64,000 nucleotides of DNA, from positions 1 through 64,000 of the forward strand of contig JBGCFR010000017.1 of assembly GCA_045107045.1 (NCBI GenBank), given 5' to 3'. The notes beneath the pieces were generated by a model. That model did not search any database. It had not been told where the DNA came from and saw only the letters and a program-made list of their open reading frames with translations. This DNA comes from Putridiphycobacter sp045107045 (GTDB lineage: Bacteria > Bacteroidota > Bacteroidia > Flavobacteriales_D > Crocinitomicaceae). Shown here one piece after another: positions 1 to 8,295 of the stretch (its first letter is position 1; each line of letters begins with the position of its first letter). A program made the translations under genes and the position numbers.

Positions 1-6
1 AAAAAG

Positions 7-80
7 CGGTCTGGACGGGACTCGAACCCGCGACCCTCGCCGTGACAGGGCGATATTCTAACCAACTGAACTACCAGACC
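7..80 (-). tRNA. tRNA-Asp (anticodon GTC)
   Basis: Read on the minus strand this folds as a complete tRNA. The 7-bp acceptor stem GGTCTGG/CCAGACC is perfect. The D-arm is GTTCAGTTGGTTAGAAT. The anticodon stem TCGCC/GGCGA holds the loop CTGTCAC, giving anticodon GTC for aspartate. The T-arm GCGGG-TTCGAGT-CCCGT is intact. The discriminator base is G at position 7, as expected for tRNA-Asp. The CCA end is not encoded. It stands alone in the visible sequence; anything further downstream on its strand lies outside the window. Confidence 0.96.
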
Positions 81-205
81 GTTTTTTAATATTTTCAAGA
101 CCATTTGGTCAATTAATCTTTCCGTTGAAAGAGGGGCAAAAGTATGTATTTTTTTTATTTCAACCATGAAAAAAATAAAAAAAGTATTTTTTTTTCTCAA
201 AGCTC

Positions 206-1132
206 TTAAATCATCTTGCTTCTTTTAATTAAATATTGCTGCAAGGTAAATTCAAGTCCTTGATTAATATCCGTTTCAATATAGTCAATTTTAAATTGAG
301 AACATTTCAATTTAATAGCAGACAATCGGTCGTTAATTACTTTTTGGTAATTCATCTTCACTTCATTAGGGTGTACTTTTACTTTTTTACCAGTTTCTAA
401 ATCGACAAATTCTGTTGGTTTATTGACAAAGTCAAATTGGACTTCTTTGTCCTTATCTAAAACATGAAAAAGAATCACTTCATGTTTATTGTGTTTTAAA
501 TGTAAAAAGGCTTCAGTTAAATCATCTACAGTTTCAGTTGAAAATAGATCCGAAAAAATGACTATTAATGAACGTTTATGTGTGCTTTCAGCAATTTGAT
601 GTAATACCTGAATGAGCTTGGTGTCCTTATTTAAGGCTTCTTTTTGACGAAGCATGACTTCCTCAAGCGCACTGTAAATTAATTGATGATGTTTATTTGA
701 TGATTTAATAGCTGTTTCAGCAATGACATGATGGTCAAATAAACTCACACCAGCAGCATCTCTCTGTTTTTTTAATAATTCAATTAAAGCTGCAATGGCA
801 TAAATACTAAAGTTTAACTTATTAACAGGTTGCTCGTTACTCAATTCCGGAAAGTACATTGATGATGATACATCTAACACAAATCGACAACGTAAATTGG
901 TTTCTTCTTCAAATCGTTTAACAAATAGTTTGTCTGTTCGCGCATATAGTTTCCAGTCAATATTTTTAGTCGATTCGCCAGGATTATATAACCGGTGTTC
1001 CGAAAATTCTACTGAAAATCCATGAAAAGGTGAACGGTGAAGTCCAGTAATGAATCCTTCAACAACTTGTTTCGCTAAAAGTTCTAAATTACCAAACTTG
1101 GGTAATTCCTGTATGTCAATTTTTTGATTCAA
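206..1132 (-). CDS. DUF58 family protein with a vWA-like fold
   Basis: This 308-residue protein matches the DUF58 family throughout its length. The N-terminal block FSEHRLYNPGEST followed by NIDWKLYART is the family hallmark. The motif DVSSSM near residue 88 is a MIDAS-type D-x-S-x-S site of von Willebrand A folds, and a second acidic strand end appears in VIFSDLF. No signal peptide or membrane segment is visible, so it is probably cytoplasmic. In Bacteroidota such proteins usually sit beside MoxR ATPases and BatA/BatB proteins, but none is adjacent here. The best start is a TTG at 1132, because the conserved region begins a few residues later and the next ATG is far inside the domain. Its biochemical role is unknown. 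Confidence 0.88.
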   Translation of the reverse strand: MNQKIDIQELPKFGNLELLAKQVVEGFITGLHRSPFHGFSVEFSEHRLYNPGESTKNIDWKLYARTDKLFVKRFEEETNLRCRFVLDVSSSMYFPELSNEQPVNKLNFSIYAIAALIELLKKQRDAAGVSLFDHHVIAETAIKSSNKHHQLIYSALEEVMLRQKEALNKDTKLIQVLHQIAESTHKRSLIVIFSDLFSTETVDDLTEAFLHLKHNKHEVILFHVLDKDKEVQFDFVNKPTEFVDLETGKKVKVHPNEVKMNYQKVINDRLSAIKLKCSQFKIDYIETDINQGLEFTLQQYLIKRSKMI

Positions 1133-1204
1133 GTCTAACTTTTAAACGAAGATAGGGATAGTTATCAAAAATTTACTACATTTATTGAGCTAAGTTTATC
1201 GTAG

Positions 1205-1579
1205 ATGACCAGTTCGGTGCTAAAAAAGGAATGTTTGTATTGCAAGAATGAAGTGCTTGGAAGAGCAGATAAAAAGTTTTGTAGTAGTTATTGCCGAAAT
1301 CTATTTCATAACGATAATAATAAAGACTCCTCTTCCTACATTCGAAAGGTTAATAATATTCTACGAAAAAACCGACGAATCTTATCCCGTTTCAACCCTA
1401 AAGGAAAAGCTAAGATAAGAGAATCCGTTTTACTGGAGGAAGGTTATAATTTTGGATTTCACACTAATGTTTATAACACTAAAAAGGGAGGAAAGTATTA
1501 CTTTTGTTATGACCAAGGATTTATAAAGCTCGAAGATGGCTGGATAGCCTTGGTTCTTAGACAAGAATACGTAAAATGA
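1205..1579 (+). CDS. Small zinc-ribbon-like protein, function unknown
   Basis: This 124-residue basic protein begins with a four-cysteine cluster: CLYC at residues 10-13 and CSSYC at 26-30. That spacing resembles an FCS-like treble-clef zinc finger. A lysine/arginine-rich stretch follows (residues about 47-70), then a compact C-terminal part rich in aromatic residues (GKYYFCYDQGF). I do not recognise a named family; homologues of this general look are common in Flavobacteriales. It overlaps yidD by 4 bp (ATGA), so the two are translationally coupled. Nucleic-acid binding is an inference from the zinc ribbon and positive charge. Confidence 0.7.
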   Translation: MTSSVLKKECLYCKNEVLGRADKKFCSSYCRNLFHNDNNKDSSSYIRKVNNILRKNRRILSRFNPKGKAKIRESVLLEEGYNFGFHTNVYNTKKGGKYYFCYDQGFIKLEDGWIALVLRQEYVK

Positions 1580-1827
1580 TTAAATCGTTTTTTAAAACCA
1601 TTTTTATTTTTCCAGTGAAAATATACCAATGGGTCATTTCTCCAATCTTACCTGGCTCATGTCGTTATCATCCTACATGTTCTAATTATACTATTGATGC
1701 TATTCATGAATGGGGTCCACTGCATGGCACATGGCTTGGTATAAAACGCATCAGTACATGTCATCCTTGGGGTGGACAAGGATTGGATGAGGTGCCAAAA
1801 AATCCAAGCAAAAAAAAAGTGCCTTAA
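1576..1827 (+). CDS. yidD: YidD, membrane protein insertion efficiency factor
   Basis: The 83-residue protein carries the full YidD signature: an N-terminal amphipathic helix, then SPILPGSCRYHPTCSNYT and finally HPWGGQGLDEVP. YidD is a small peripheral inner-membrane protein that assists YidC-dependent insertion of membrane proteins. The usual neighbours (rnpA, rpmH, yidC) are absent here; instead it is coupled by a 4-bp overlap to a zinc-ribbon gene. The stop codon lies inside a hairpin that terminates both this gene and the convergent dsbD. The length is normal for the family. Confidence 0.95.
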   Translation: MIKSFFKTIFIFPVKIYQWVISPILPGSCRYHPTCSNYTIDAIHEWGPLHGTWLGIKRISTCHPWGGQGLDEVPKNPSKKKVP

Positions 1828-1840
1828 GAAAGGCACTTTT
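1815..1840. terminator. Bidirectional terminator between yidD and dsbD
   Basis: The inverted repeat AAGTGCCTT / AAGGCACTT is flanked by A-runs on the left and T-runs on the right, so it works as an intrinsic terminator in both directions. It overlaps the yidD stop codon and lies just beyond the 3' end of dsbD. Confidence 0.8.
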
Positions 1841-1860
1841 GTTAGGTTAGCACTTTAGAA

Positions 1861-4296
1861 TCATAATGCTGTGAGCACACCAGTTCCGCGCAATAAGGTT
1901 ACATCTCCACGTTTTTTAAATTCTGTTTTAGCATCCTTTAACCAGCCTTCAAAAGCTTCAGGGTTACCATGAGAACGGTAGGTGGCATCAGTATTCATGA
2001 TTTGACCACCTTTATCGAGTGCAATATATTGTGGTTGTGTATTTTTCTTGTACAATATTGACTGCATATCAGCCCATTTATCTCCCCAAGTTTTAAGTGT
2101 CCTTCCAGAGTATGGTGAGACTTCTTCCTTAGGCATTTTGATGCGCTCATCAACCGGTAATGAAGCAATCACAAAATCATTGCTCATGAGCTTATGCACA
2201 CGTTCATTTGACCATACATTGATTTCCATTTTTCGGCAATTTACACAATTGTGACCAGTGAAATCAAGCATTAATGGTTTTCCAATTTCATCTGCATATT
2301 TTTTTGCTAAATCGTAATTATGGAACACCATTAAGTCGTGCTCAAATTCGGCACCTTCTGGAATGCCGCCTTCTGCGTCAGATCCACCTTCAGGTGCATG
2401 CCCATGAATACCATAAGGAATTTCGCTATATGATGTTGGAGGAGGGAATGCAGAAATTAATTTAAGTGGTGCGCCAAATAGTCCTGGAACCATATATACA
2501 GTAAACATTAATGACAAAGTTGCAATTAATATTCTGAAGGTTCCAAGTCCTCCATTTACTGGTGAATCATGTTTAGTTGAAAACCCATTGAATAAATATA
2601 AAGTCATTGCACCGAAAATACCTATCCAAACAGCAAGGAAAACTTCTCGTTCTAATAGATGTGCTTGAACTGAAAGATCGGCATTTGATAAGAATTTAAA
2701 AGCAAAAGCGATTTCTAAGAACCCTAAAACTACTTTCACATTATTAAGCCAACCACCTGATTGTGGTAATGAGCTTAACCAGCTAGGGAAAATAGCAAAA
2801 AGTGCAAATGGTAATCCAAGTGCTACACCAAATCCTGCCATGCCCCATGTCAAATTCCATGCACCACCACCAGCAGCATTTGCTAATAAACTACCCAATA
2901 TAGGTCCTGTACATGAGAATGACACCAAAGCCAATGTTAATGCCATAAAGAAGATACCAACTAATCCACCTAAGTCTGATTTTGTATCAGCTTTATTAGT
3001 CCATTTTGCTGGTAATACAATTTCGAATGCGCCTAGGAATGATAAACCAAAAACAAATAGCATTATAAAAAAGAAAATATTTAGGGGTCCATTTGTGGCA
3101 ATATTATTTAATATGTTTGGATTCAAGGAGTCTACTAAGTGAAAAGGAACACTTAGTAAAACATAAATTAAAAAGATGAAGAAACCATACATGACTCCTC
3201 TAAACAATCCTTTCTTTTTGTCTTCACTGCCTTTAGTAAAAAAGCTCACGGTCATGGGAATCATAGGAAATACACATGGCGTCAATAGGGCAACTAGGCC
3301 TCCTGCAAAAGCTAACCAAAAAATACCCCAATAAGAGGTTTTAGATTCATCAGATATGGCTTGAACCCTAGCAGATTGAATAGATAACTCTCCGTTTTGT
3401 TTAACTGAAGTAAATAATTCATGATTACTATTAACAGCTTTAAAACTAATGGTATTCGAAATTGACTGGTTTGTATCACTAGGATTTATTTTGAATGACT
3501 GAACTATGTCACCAGACTGCCAAATACTGTATGTACTGTTGTTAATTAAAGTGTCTTTTAGTTTGTTGGGTAAAACTAATGTCCCCTTTTCCGAAAATTT
3601 TCCATTTACATCAACAATCAAATCACCAGTTCCTGCCAATAGCATCCAAGGACTGTCTACTATCGGTTTTAAATGATACTCGAAATCAACATCTGATGTT
3701 TTTACAATAAACGCTTCAAAGGCAACTGGAGATTGAATAAGTGAGTCTGATTGATCTTCTACATCTATGTTAACATTTTCAGTTGTTGTTTCCTGAGGTA
3801 GAGGTTCAGATACTTCAGCAGTCTTTTCTGCTTTACACCCCTTAATTTTAATGTCAAACAATCCATCTGTTGGTGGAAAGCAAGCTTCTTTACAAGCCAT
3901 GTAGACATAATCAACATGTAGAACAAAATCTTTTGATGTGTTGATTTTTATTTTTTGTTTAAAAATTGCTTTTTTACCATTAAAAGCCTTTTCCGGAAAT
4001 TGGCCGCCGTGCAATTCTGCACCTATTTCTTTGACACCTCCTACTAGACTATAATCATCTGATTTTTTAAAAATAAATTCTGTTGGATAGGCAACTGCAC
4101 CCTCAGGTTGAACCTGAGAATATACATGCCAACCATCTTTTTGGTCAACAGTAAATGTGATGGTCGCTTCACAGCCTTTTTGATCTACTTTTTGATACCA
4201 GTTGATGACTTCTTTAATGTCATTAGGCATATCGTCTTGAGCAAATCCGCAAAAAGACAATAATAGTAAGCCAATAAATAGGGTTTTGTTAATCAT
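1861..4296 (-). CDS. dsbD: Thiol:disulfide interchange protein DsbD
   Basis: DsbD carries electrons from cytoplasmic thioredoxin across the inner membrane to periplasmic thiol proteins. The 811-residue product has a signal peptide, an N-terminal periplasmic domain (about 20-150, with CKEACFPP), a low-similarity periplasmic stretch up to about 320, the CcdA-like membrane domain, and a C-terminal thioredoxin-like domain. The membrane-domain cysteines are visible in TPCVFPMIP (near residue 340) and FSCTGPI (near 463). The C-terminal redox site is NCVNC near 688. At 811 residues it is longer than E. coli DsbD (about 565) because of the extra periplasmic segment. It is monocistronic, ending at a shared terminator with yidD. 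A TAAATTTG -7-like box lies about 25-32 bp before the start on its strand, with no clear -33 partner. Confidence 0.93.
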   Translation of the reverse strand: MINKTLFIGLLLLSFCGFAQDDMPNDIKEVINWYQKVDQKGCEATITFTVDQKDGWHVYSQVQPEGAVAYPTEFIFKKSDDYSLVGGVKEIGAELHGGQFPEKAFNGKKAIFKQKIKINTSKDFVLHVDYVYMACKEACFPPTDGLFDIKIKGCKAEKTAEVSEPLPQETTTENVNIDVEDQSDSLIQSPVAFEAFIVKTSDVDFEYHLKPIVDSPWMLLAGTGDLIVDVNGKFSEKGTLVLPNKLKDTLINNSTYSIWQSGDIVQSFKINPSDTNQSISNTISFKAVNSNHELFTSVKQNGELSIQSARVQAISDESKTSYWGIFWLAFAGGLVALLTPCVFPMIPMTVSFFTKGSEDKKKGLFRGVMYGFFIFLIYVLLSVPFHLVDSLNPNILNNIATNGPLNIFFFIMLFVFGLSFLGAFEIVLPAKWTNKADTKSDLGGLVGIFFMALTLALVSFSCTGPILGSLLANAAGGGAWNLTWGMAGFGVALGLPFALFAIFPSWLSSLPQSGGWLNNVKVVLGFLEIAFAFKFLSNADLSVQAHLLEREVFLAVWIGIFGAMTLYLFNGFSTKHDSPVNGGLGTFRILIATLSLMFTVYMVPGLFGAPLKLISAFPPPTSYSEIPYGIHGHAPEGGSDAEGGIPEGAEFEHDLMVFHNYDLAKKYADEIGKPLMLDFTGHNCVNCRKMEINVWSNERVHKLMSNDFVIASLPVDERIKMPKEEVSPYSGRTLKTWGDKWADMQSILYKKNTQPQYIALDKGGQIMNTDATYRSHGNPEAFEGWLKDAKTEFKKRGDVTLLRGTGVLTAL

Positions 4297-4387
4297 GTGA
4301 TACTGTTTGTTGAGTTTTTACAAATTTAGAATAAAGAATAAGAATCTAATTTTTGATGACAAGATATTATTGAACTCCTAAAAATAA

Positions 4388-4410
4388 AAAAAACGGCTTT
4401 GCCGTTTTTT
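4388..4410. terminator. Hairpin terminator
   Basis: The repeat AAAAAACGGC-TTT-GCCGTTTTTT is a compact intrinsic terminator with a T-run on each strand. It lies 3' of the small minus-strand gene at 4432 and upstream of dsbD, so it insulates dsbD from readthrough. Confidence 0.8.
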
Positions 4411-4431
4411 AAATACTTGTTAATATTTAAG

Positions 4432-4716
4432 TTAAATATTCTGTATGCTTACTATTCTTGAAATTGGCAACCAAATGCCACCTTTCAAACAAATATATTT
4501 TGCTCCTGTTGCCCAAATCGTTGTTTCCACAGATTTCAATCCATCATCATCTAAAAAGTTAATCCTAATCTTACCATGGTGAATATTACCAAGTTTAGTC
4601 GCCTCCATTAATTTAGACATTAAGGCGGGAGACTGCTCAATGTCTACCATGTTTTTGAACTTTAATTGTGGAATTATTTCTTTTTCTATTAAAGTAGGGG
4701 CTATCGTATCTTTCAT
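4432..4716 (-). CDS. Hypothetical protein of 94 residues
   Basis: A small soluble protein with no signal peptide or membrane helix. The start at the ATG (MKDTIAPTL) is preferred over an upstream TTG that would add 14 residues of low-quality sequence. The C-terminal half alternates hydrophobic and polar residues (GKIRINFLDD, then KYICLKGGIWLPISRI), which suggests a small beta-barrel or SH3-like fold. It is bounded by its own terminator at 4388-4410. I do not recognise the family. Its reading frame is unbroken and codon use matches the neighbours, so it is probably a real gene. Confidence 0.6.
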   Translation of the reverse strand: MKDTIAPTLIEKEIIPQLKFKNMVDIEQSPALMSKLMEATKLGNIHHGKIRINFLDDDGLKSVETTIWATGAKYICLKGGIWLPISRIVSIQNI

Positions 4717-4800
4717 AATAGTAAATTTTGGTTTGATTAGATATTTGGTTTTTACCAATCAGGGGACATCAAGTTACGAAAAAAAACGATATGAAAATAA

Positions 4801-4827
4801 AAATGCATCCAATATTTGAATGCATTT
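4801..4827 (-). terminator. Possible terminator of the secreted-protein gene
   Basis: The 8-bp inverted repeat AAATGCAT / ATGCATTT with an 11-nt loop is followed on the minus strand by a T-rich stretch. It lies 23 bp beyond the 3' end of the gene at 4850. The stem is weak and AT-rich, so the call is tentative. Confidence 0.5.
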
Positions 4828-4849
4828 AAGTATTTTTAGAAAAGTAGTA

Positions 4850-5236
4850 CTATTTCTTCTGCTCCGCAGGAAGAATGACATATTCAGTAAGAAAAGGTCT
4901 TATTTCTAAGTTGTTAGTTCCTGCGTCAATTGTTTTTACACCAAGAGTGACTAAATATCTTTCTATAACACGCCTAGCTAACGGGTCTGTATTAATCATG
5001 GTTATTACAGCATCATGTCCTGTGGTTGTGGCAGTATAATCAACTGTAAAATAGTCAGTATAATAAGTAACGGCTTTGTCTAATTTAATTTTCGGAAAAG
5101 CTTTGTCAAAGCTAAGGTGAAAAACACCATTTAATTTAGCAACATTAGGTTGAGCCATATCATTGTATGTCACCTTTTGAGCCATCACTGTACTTGTTAA
5201 AACAAGTCCTAAAATAAGTGTAAGTACTTTTTTCAT
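4850..5236 (-). CDS. Small secreted protein, function unknown
   Basis: A 128-residue protein with a clear Sec signal peptide (MKKVLTLILGLVLTSTVMAQ, cleavage after AQ) and no lipobox cysteine, so it is likely periplasmic or exported. The mature part is about 108 residues, mixed alpha/beta, without cysteines or recognisable motifs. It stands alone, with a weak terminator downstream and rnhB divergent upstream. No family is recognised and no function is proposed. Confidence 0.65.
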   Translation of the reverse strand: MKKVLTLILGLVLTSTVMAQKVTYNDMAQPNVAKLNGVFHLSFDKAFPKIKLDKAVTYYTDYFTVDYTATTTGHDAVITMINTDPLARRVIERYLVTLGVKTIDAGTNNLEIRPFLTEYVILPAEQKK

Positions 5237-5369
5237 TTTTTCGGTATTTATTAATATAACGGTTTGAACAATCGTTAAGTTGTATAAAGGTATAAAAAAA
5301 TGTCCAAAATTTTAACTTTTAAGCATTATTATGGGAATCTATCTTCTATAAATAATAACTTTGTTTACT

Positions 5370-5978
5370 ATGGGTTTGGCATTGTTTTTCAAAAAAGATA
5401 ATTTGATTGAGGCGGGATGCGACGAGGCTGGCAGGGGTTGTTTAGCAGGACCGGTAGTAGCAGCATCAGTTGTTCTACCAGCTGATTTTAAGAATGATAT
5501 TTTGAATGATTCAAAGCAGTTAAGCTTAGTCATGCGAAATCAATTATTTCCAATTATCCTAAACGAAGCCTTAGCTTATGGAATTGGAGTAGTGAGTCCT
5601 AAAGAGATTGATGATATTAATATTCTAAATGCTTCTTTCCTTGCCATGCATAGAGCTATTGACGAATTAAAAATAAAGCCACAGCGTTTATTGATTGACG
5701 GTAATCGGTTTAACCCTTATCCAAATATTAGTCATGAATGTATAATAAAAGGAGACGGTAAGTATTTGTCTATAGCCGCTGCGAGTGTTATTGCGAAGGT
5801 TTTTCGAGACGAATTGATGGCTGATTATCATGCAGAGTTTCCAGAATATGGATGGTCTAAAAATAATGGTTACCCAACAAAGATGCATAGACAAGCTATT
5901 TTTGATTACGGTACATGTCGCCTTCATAGAAGGACTTTTAAACTCCTTTCTGATGAGCAGCTGAAACTTAAATTGTGA
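5370..5978 (+). CDS. rnhB: Ribonuclease HII
   Basis: RNase HII cuts the RNA strand of RNA-DNA hybrids and starts removal of single ribonucleotides from DNA. Family motifs are present in order: GCDEAGRGCLAGP with the first catalytic Asp-Glu pair near residue 17, NDSKQLS, LLIDGN, and AAASVIAKVFRD. The 202-residue length is normal. The ATG at 5370 (MGLALFF) is preferred to a TTG nine bases upstream. A TAACTTTG box at 5356-5363 matches the Bacteroidota -7 element but sits only 6 bp from the ATG, so the leader would be very short; no good -33 element is visible. Confidence 0.96.
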   Translation: MGLALFFKKDNLIEAGCDEAGRGCLAGPVVAASVVLPADFKNDILNDSKQLSLVMRNQLFPIILNEALAYGIGVVSPKEIDDINILNASFLAMHRAIDELKIKPQRLLIDGNRFNPYPNISHECIIKGDGKYLSIAAASVIAKVFRDELMADYHAEFPEYGWSKNNGYPTKMHRQAIFDYGTCRLHRRTFKLLSDEQLKLKL

Positions 5979-6061
5979 TTCACAAAGCTATGTGTATATA
6001 AACTAACCTAGATTAGACTTTTACGACTAATCTCTAGTATTTTTGTATAAATTAAACCGAA

Positions 6062-8293
6062 ATGGTCAAATTCGTTTTTCGTATTTTCTTCTTAATATTT
6101 AGTCTTGCTGCACTTGCATTTGGAGGGTATAAAATATACGAAAAGCAGTTGTTCCCTATTACTCATGAATCTTTCACAGTTGATGAAGGAGAAATATTAC
6201 ATATTTCAAATTTACGGACATTAAACCTTAAAGAAAATGGTCTGCAACTTTTAGGATCATATGGGGGAGAGGAATGGATTGATTTACTTGAGAAAATTGC
6301 TGTTGCACTGAATCCTGACTCAGAGGTTATTGTGCAAATCAGCTTTTCGAAACAGCAAAGTACATTAAGCATTCATGGTATAAATCATTTGGAATTAATT
6401 GATCATTTAGGTATTGTGGTCTCAAATGATAATCATGTAGCAACACTAAACAACAAGTCTTGGAATTACTGGGCAAATAGCAACTTTACGGTCTTTTCTA
6501 ATCAAAAGATTCAGCCAAGAATAATTAAAAAAGAGGTGTTACCTTATATTGGCAATGCAGATTTTTTTTATGAGGGATTAGAAGGAGAGATAGAAGGGAT
6601 TAAATTAACAGATAAAGTTAAGTTTAGCACCTTTAGTCAGTCCGAGAAGCTAGTAAAAGGGCGACCTGTAACTCCAATACCACTGCTTGTAAACTGCCCA
6701 ACTTCAGCTGATAATATTCATTTTTTTGGAAGTACTCGGTTTAATTCAGATATTCAGACATTACAAAATATTGATACAGTCAACCACATGACTTGGGTGG
6801 GGAATAAGATGGCTTATATTCAAAAAGATTCCTTTGAAATTATTATTGGACAACAAAATGATGAACAAAAACTAAGACGATTAATAGAGGAAGATGCCCT
6901 TCTATTGTCAGAAGACTCATTGCTAAAACCTTCAATTTATTTTAACAATATTGAGATTATTCCATTTGATATTGATTGGAATTGGGCTTACTTATGTAAA
7001 AATATAAAGTCTGAGATGCATTATTTTGCTAATTATAATGATAATGTTTTTTTGGCGAACGATTTAAAGTCTATGTATTGGATATTGTCAAGTATTCAAT
7101 TAGGAAAAACATTTGACGCCAATCAACTAAAAAAAAGTATTCCAACCCGGGTCAATGTTTTGAAAATGGAAATGAACAATACCGGAATGGCAGTTTCATC
7201 TAAAGCATGGATTAATTTAAATAGAAGTATTAATTTTTCTGCTGTCACAAATAGCAATTCACAATCCAATCAAATTCAGTTACTCGGCGATTTTGATCAT
7301 GTTAATCCATCAAGTTGGATACTAATGGATGGTGGGAGAGAAGATTTAACTATTATGTCAGTTAACGAAAATAAGGTAGAGGCATTCTCATTAAAGGGAG
7401 ACCTTTTGTGGGAGGTAAGAACTGAGTCTGAAATTAAAATTGCACCATTATTAGTTGACATTAATAATGATGGAAGAAATGAGTTGGTATTGACATCAGG
7501 TAAACAAATTCATCTTTTTAATATTAAAGATCAGGAAAAACAAAGAATTCCAATTGAAGTACCTTCACCAATTCTAAAGATTCGATATGTTAAAAATAAG
7601 AGTAAATCTGGATATATTATTGAAACCAAAAGCGGATTAATGGTTTTCGATTCGGATGGCAAACCTATAGATAATGAACTCCTAATAAGTGGCGGGGTGA
7701 AAAAATGGAATGTTCAGGAGTATAGTGATGAGTCCGTACTATTTGTTCAATCTAAATTGGATTCAATTTATTTAAAAAAATCCCTTGAGGTGCGCAACTC
7801 TTTTGCCGGTATTTTTAAACCAACAATAAAAGGACTTGCGCCTTTCTTGATAATGGGACAAACTCAAAAGGATACTAAAGTTCTCAATTATGAAAGTGGT
7901 TTTATTAAAATTCAGTACCTTAATAATTTTGGAATTGATAGTATTAAAATTGAAGCAGATTTTAAAGTAGAAAAAAATTATTGGGTGAAAAAAGGGTCAC
8001 ATTGGTTCCTTGCGCTTGAAGGGTATGATAAAGTTGAATTTTTCAATACACATGCTTTAAGTGAATTAAAAATAATAAAGCCAGAGCCTAACTTGATATT
8101 TATGGCTGGTGATTGGACAGAAGACGGCATTTTCGTATTTTTGAACAAAGAAACCCAAATGTTATTTTTTATTGATGAGTATGGAAATTTGCTAATGAAA
8201 AATCCAATAAAGTATGGTGGCTTATTTGCAGTTAATAAAGAATTAGTAGTTACAAAAACTAAAAGTAGAATCCATGTTTATAATTTAAAATAA
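6062..8293 (+). CDS. Unknown membrane-anchored protein with a beta-propeller-like C-terminal half
   Basis: A 743-residue protein with one N-terminal hydrophobic segment (residues about 4-22) and a large extracytoplasmic region. The N-terminal half has no recognised motif. The C-terminal half contains a calcium-loop-like DINNDGRNEL, typical of FG-GAP/VCBS repeats, followed by strand-rich stretches mentioning periodic short beta segments (IHLFNI, GLMVFDSDG, KVEFFNTH), consistent with a beta-propeller. It ends 2 bp before the DUF5723/OmpA gene, so the two are almost certainly co-transcribed. That linkage suggests a cell-envelope role. The family is not recognised. Confidence 0.7.
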   Translation: MVKFVFRIFFLIFSLAALAFGGYKIYEKQLFPITHESFTVDEGEILHISNLRTLNLKENGLQLLGSYGGEEWIDLLEKIAVALNPDSEVIVQISFSKQQSTLSIHGINHLELIDHLGIVVSNDNHVATLNNKSWNYWANSNFTVFSNQKIQPRIIKKEVLPYIGNADFFYEGLEGEIEGIKLTDKVKFSTFSQSEKLVKGRPVTPIPLLVNCPTSADNIHFFGSTRFNSDIQTLQNIDTVNHMTWVGNKMAYIQKDSFEIIIGQQNDEQKLRRLIEEDALLLSEDSLLKPSIYFNNIEIIPFDIDWNWAYLCKNIKSEMHYFANYNDNVFLANDLKSMYWILSSIQLGKTFDANQLKKSIPTRVNVLKMEMNNTGMAVSSKAWINLNRSINFSAVTNSNSQSNQIQLLGDFDHVNPSSWILMDGGREDLTIMSVNENKVEAFSLKGDLLWEVRTESEIKIAPLLVDINNDGRNELVLTSGKQIHLFNIKDQEKQRIPIEVPSPILKIRYVKNKSKSGYIIETKSGLMVFDSDGKPIDNELLISGGVKKWNVQEYSDESVLFVQSKLDSIYLKKSLEVRNSFAGIFKPTIKGLAPFLIMGQTQKDTKVLNYESGFIKIQYLNNFGIDSIKIEADFKVEKNYWVKKGSHWFLALEGYDKVEFFNTHALSELKIIKPEPNLIFMAGDWTEDGIFVFLNKETQMLFFIDEYGNLLMKNPIKYGGLFAVNKELVVTKTKSRIHVYNLK

Positions 8294-8295
8294 TT

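Noticed and set aside
5356..5363. TAACTTTG upstream of rnhB as a full promoter.
   Set aside because: It matches the -7 box but there is no TTG element at the proper distance and it is only 6 bp from the start codon, so it is mentioned but not called.
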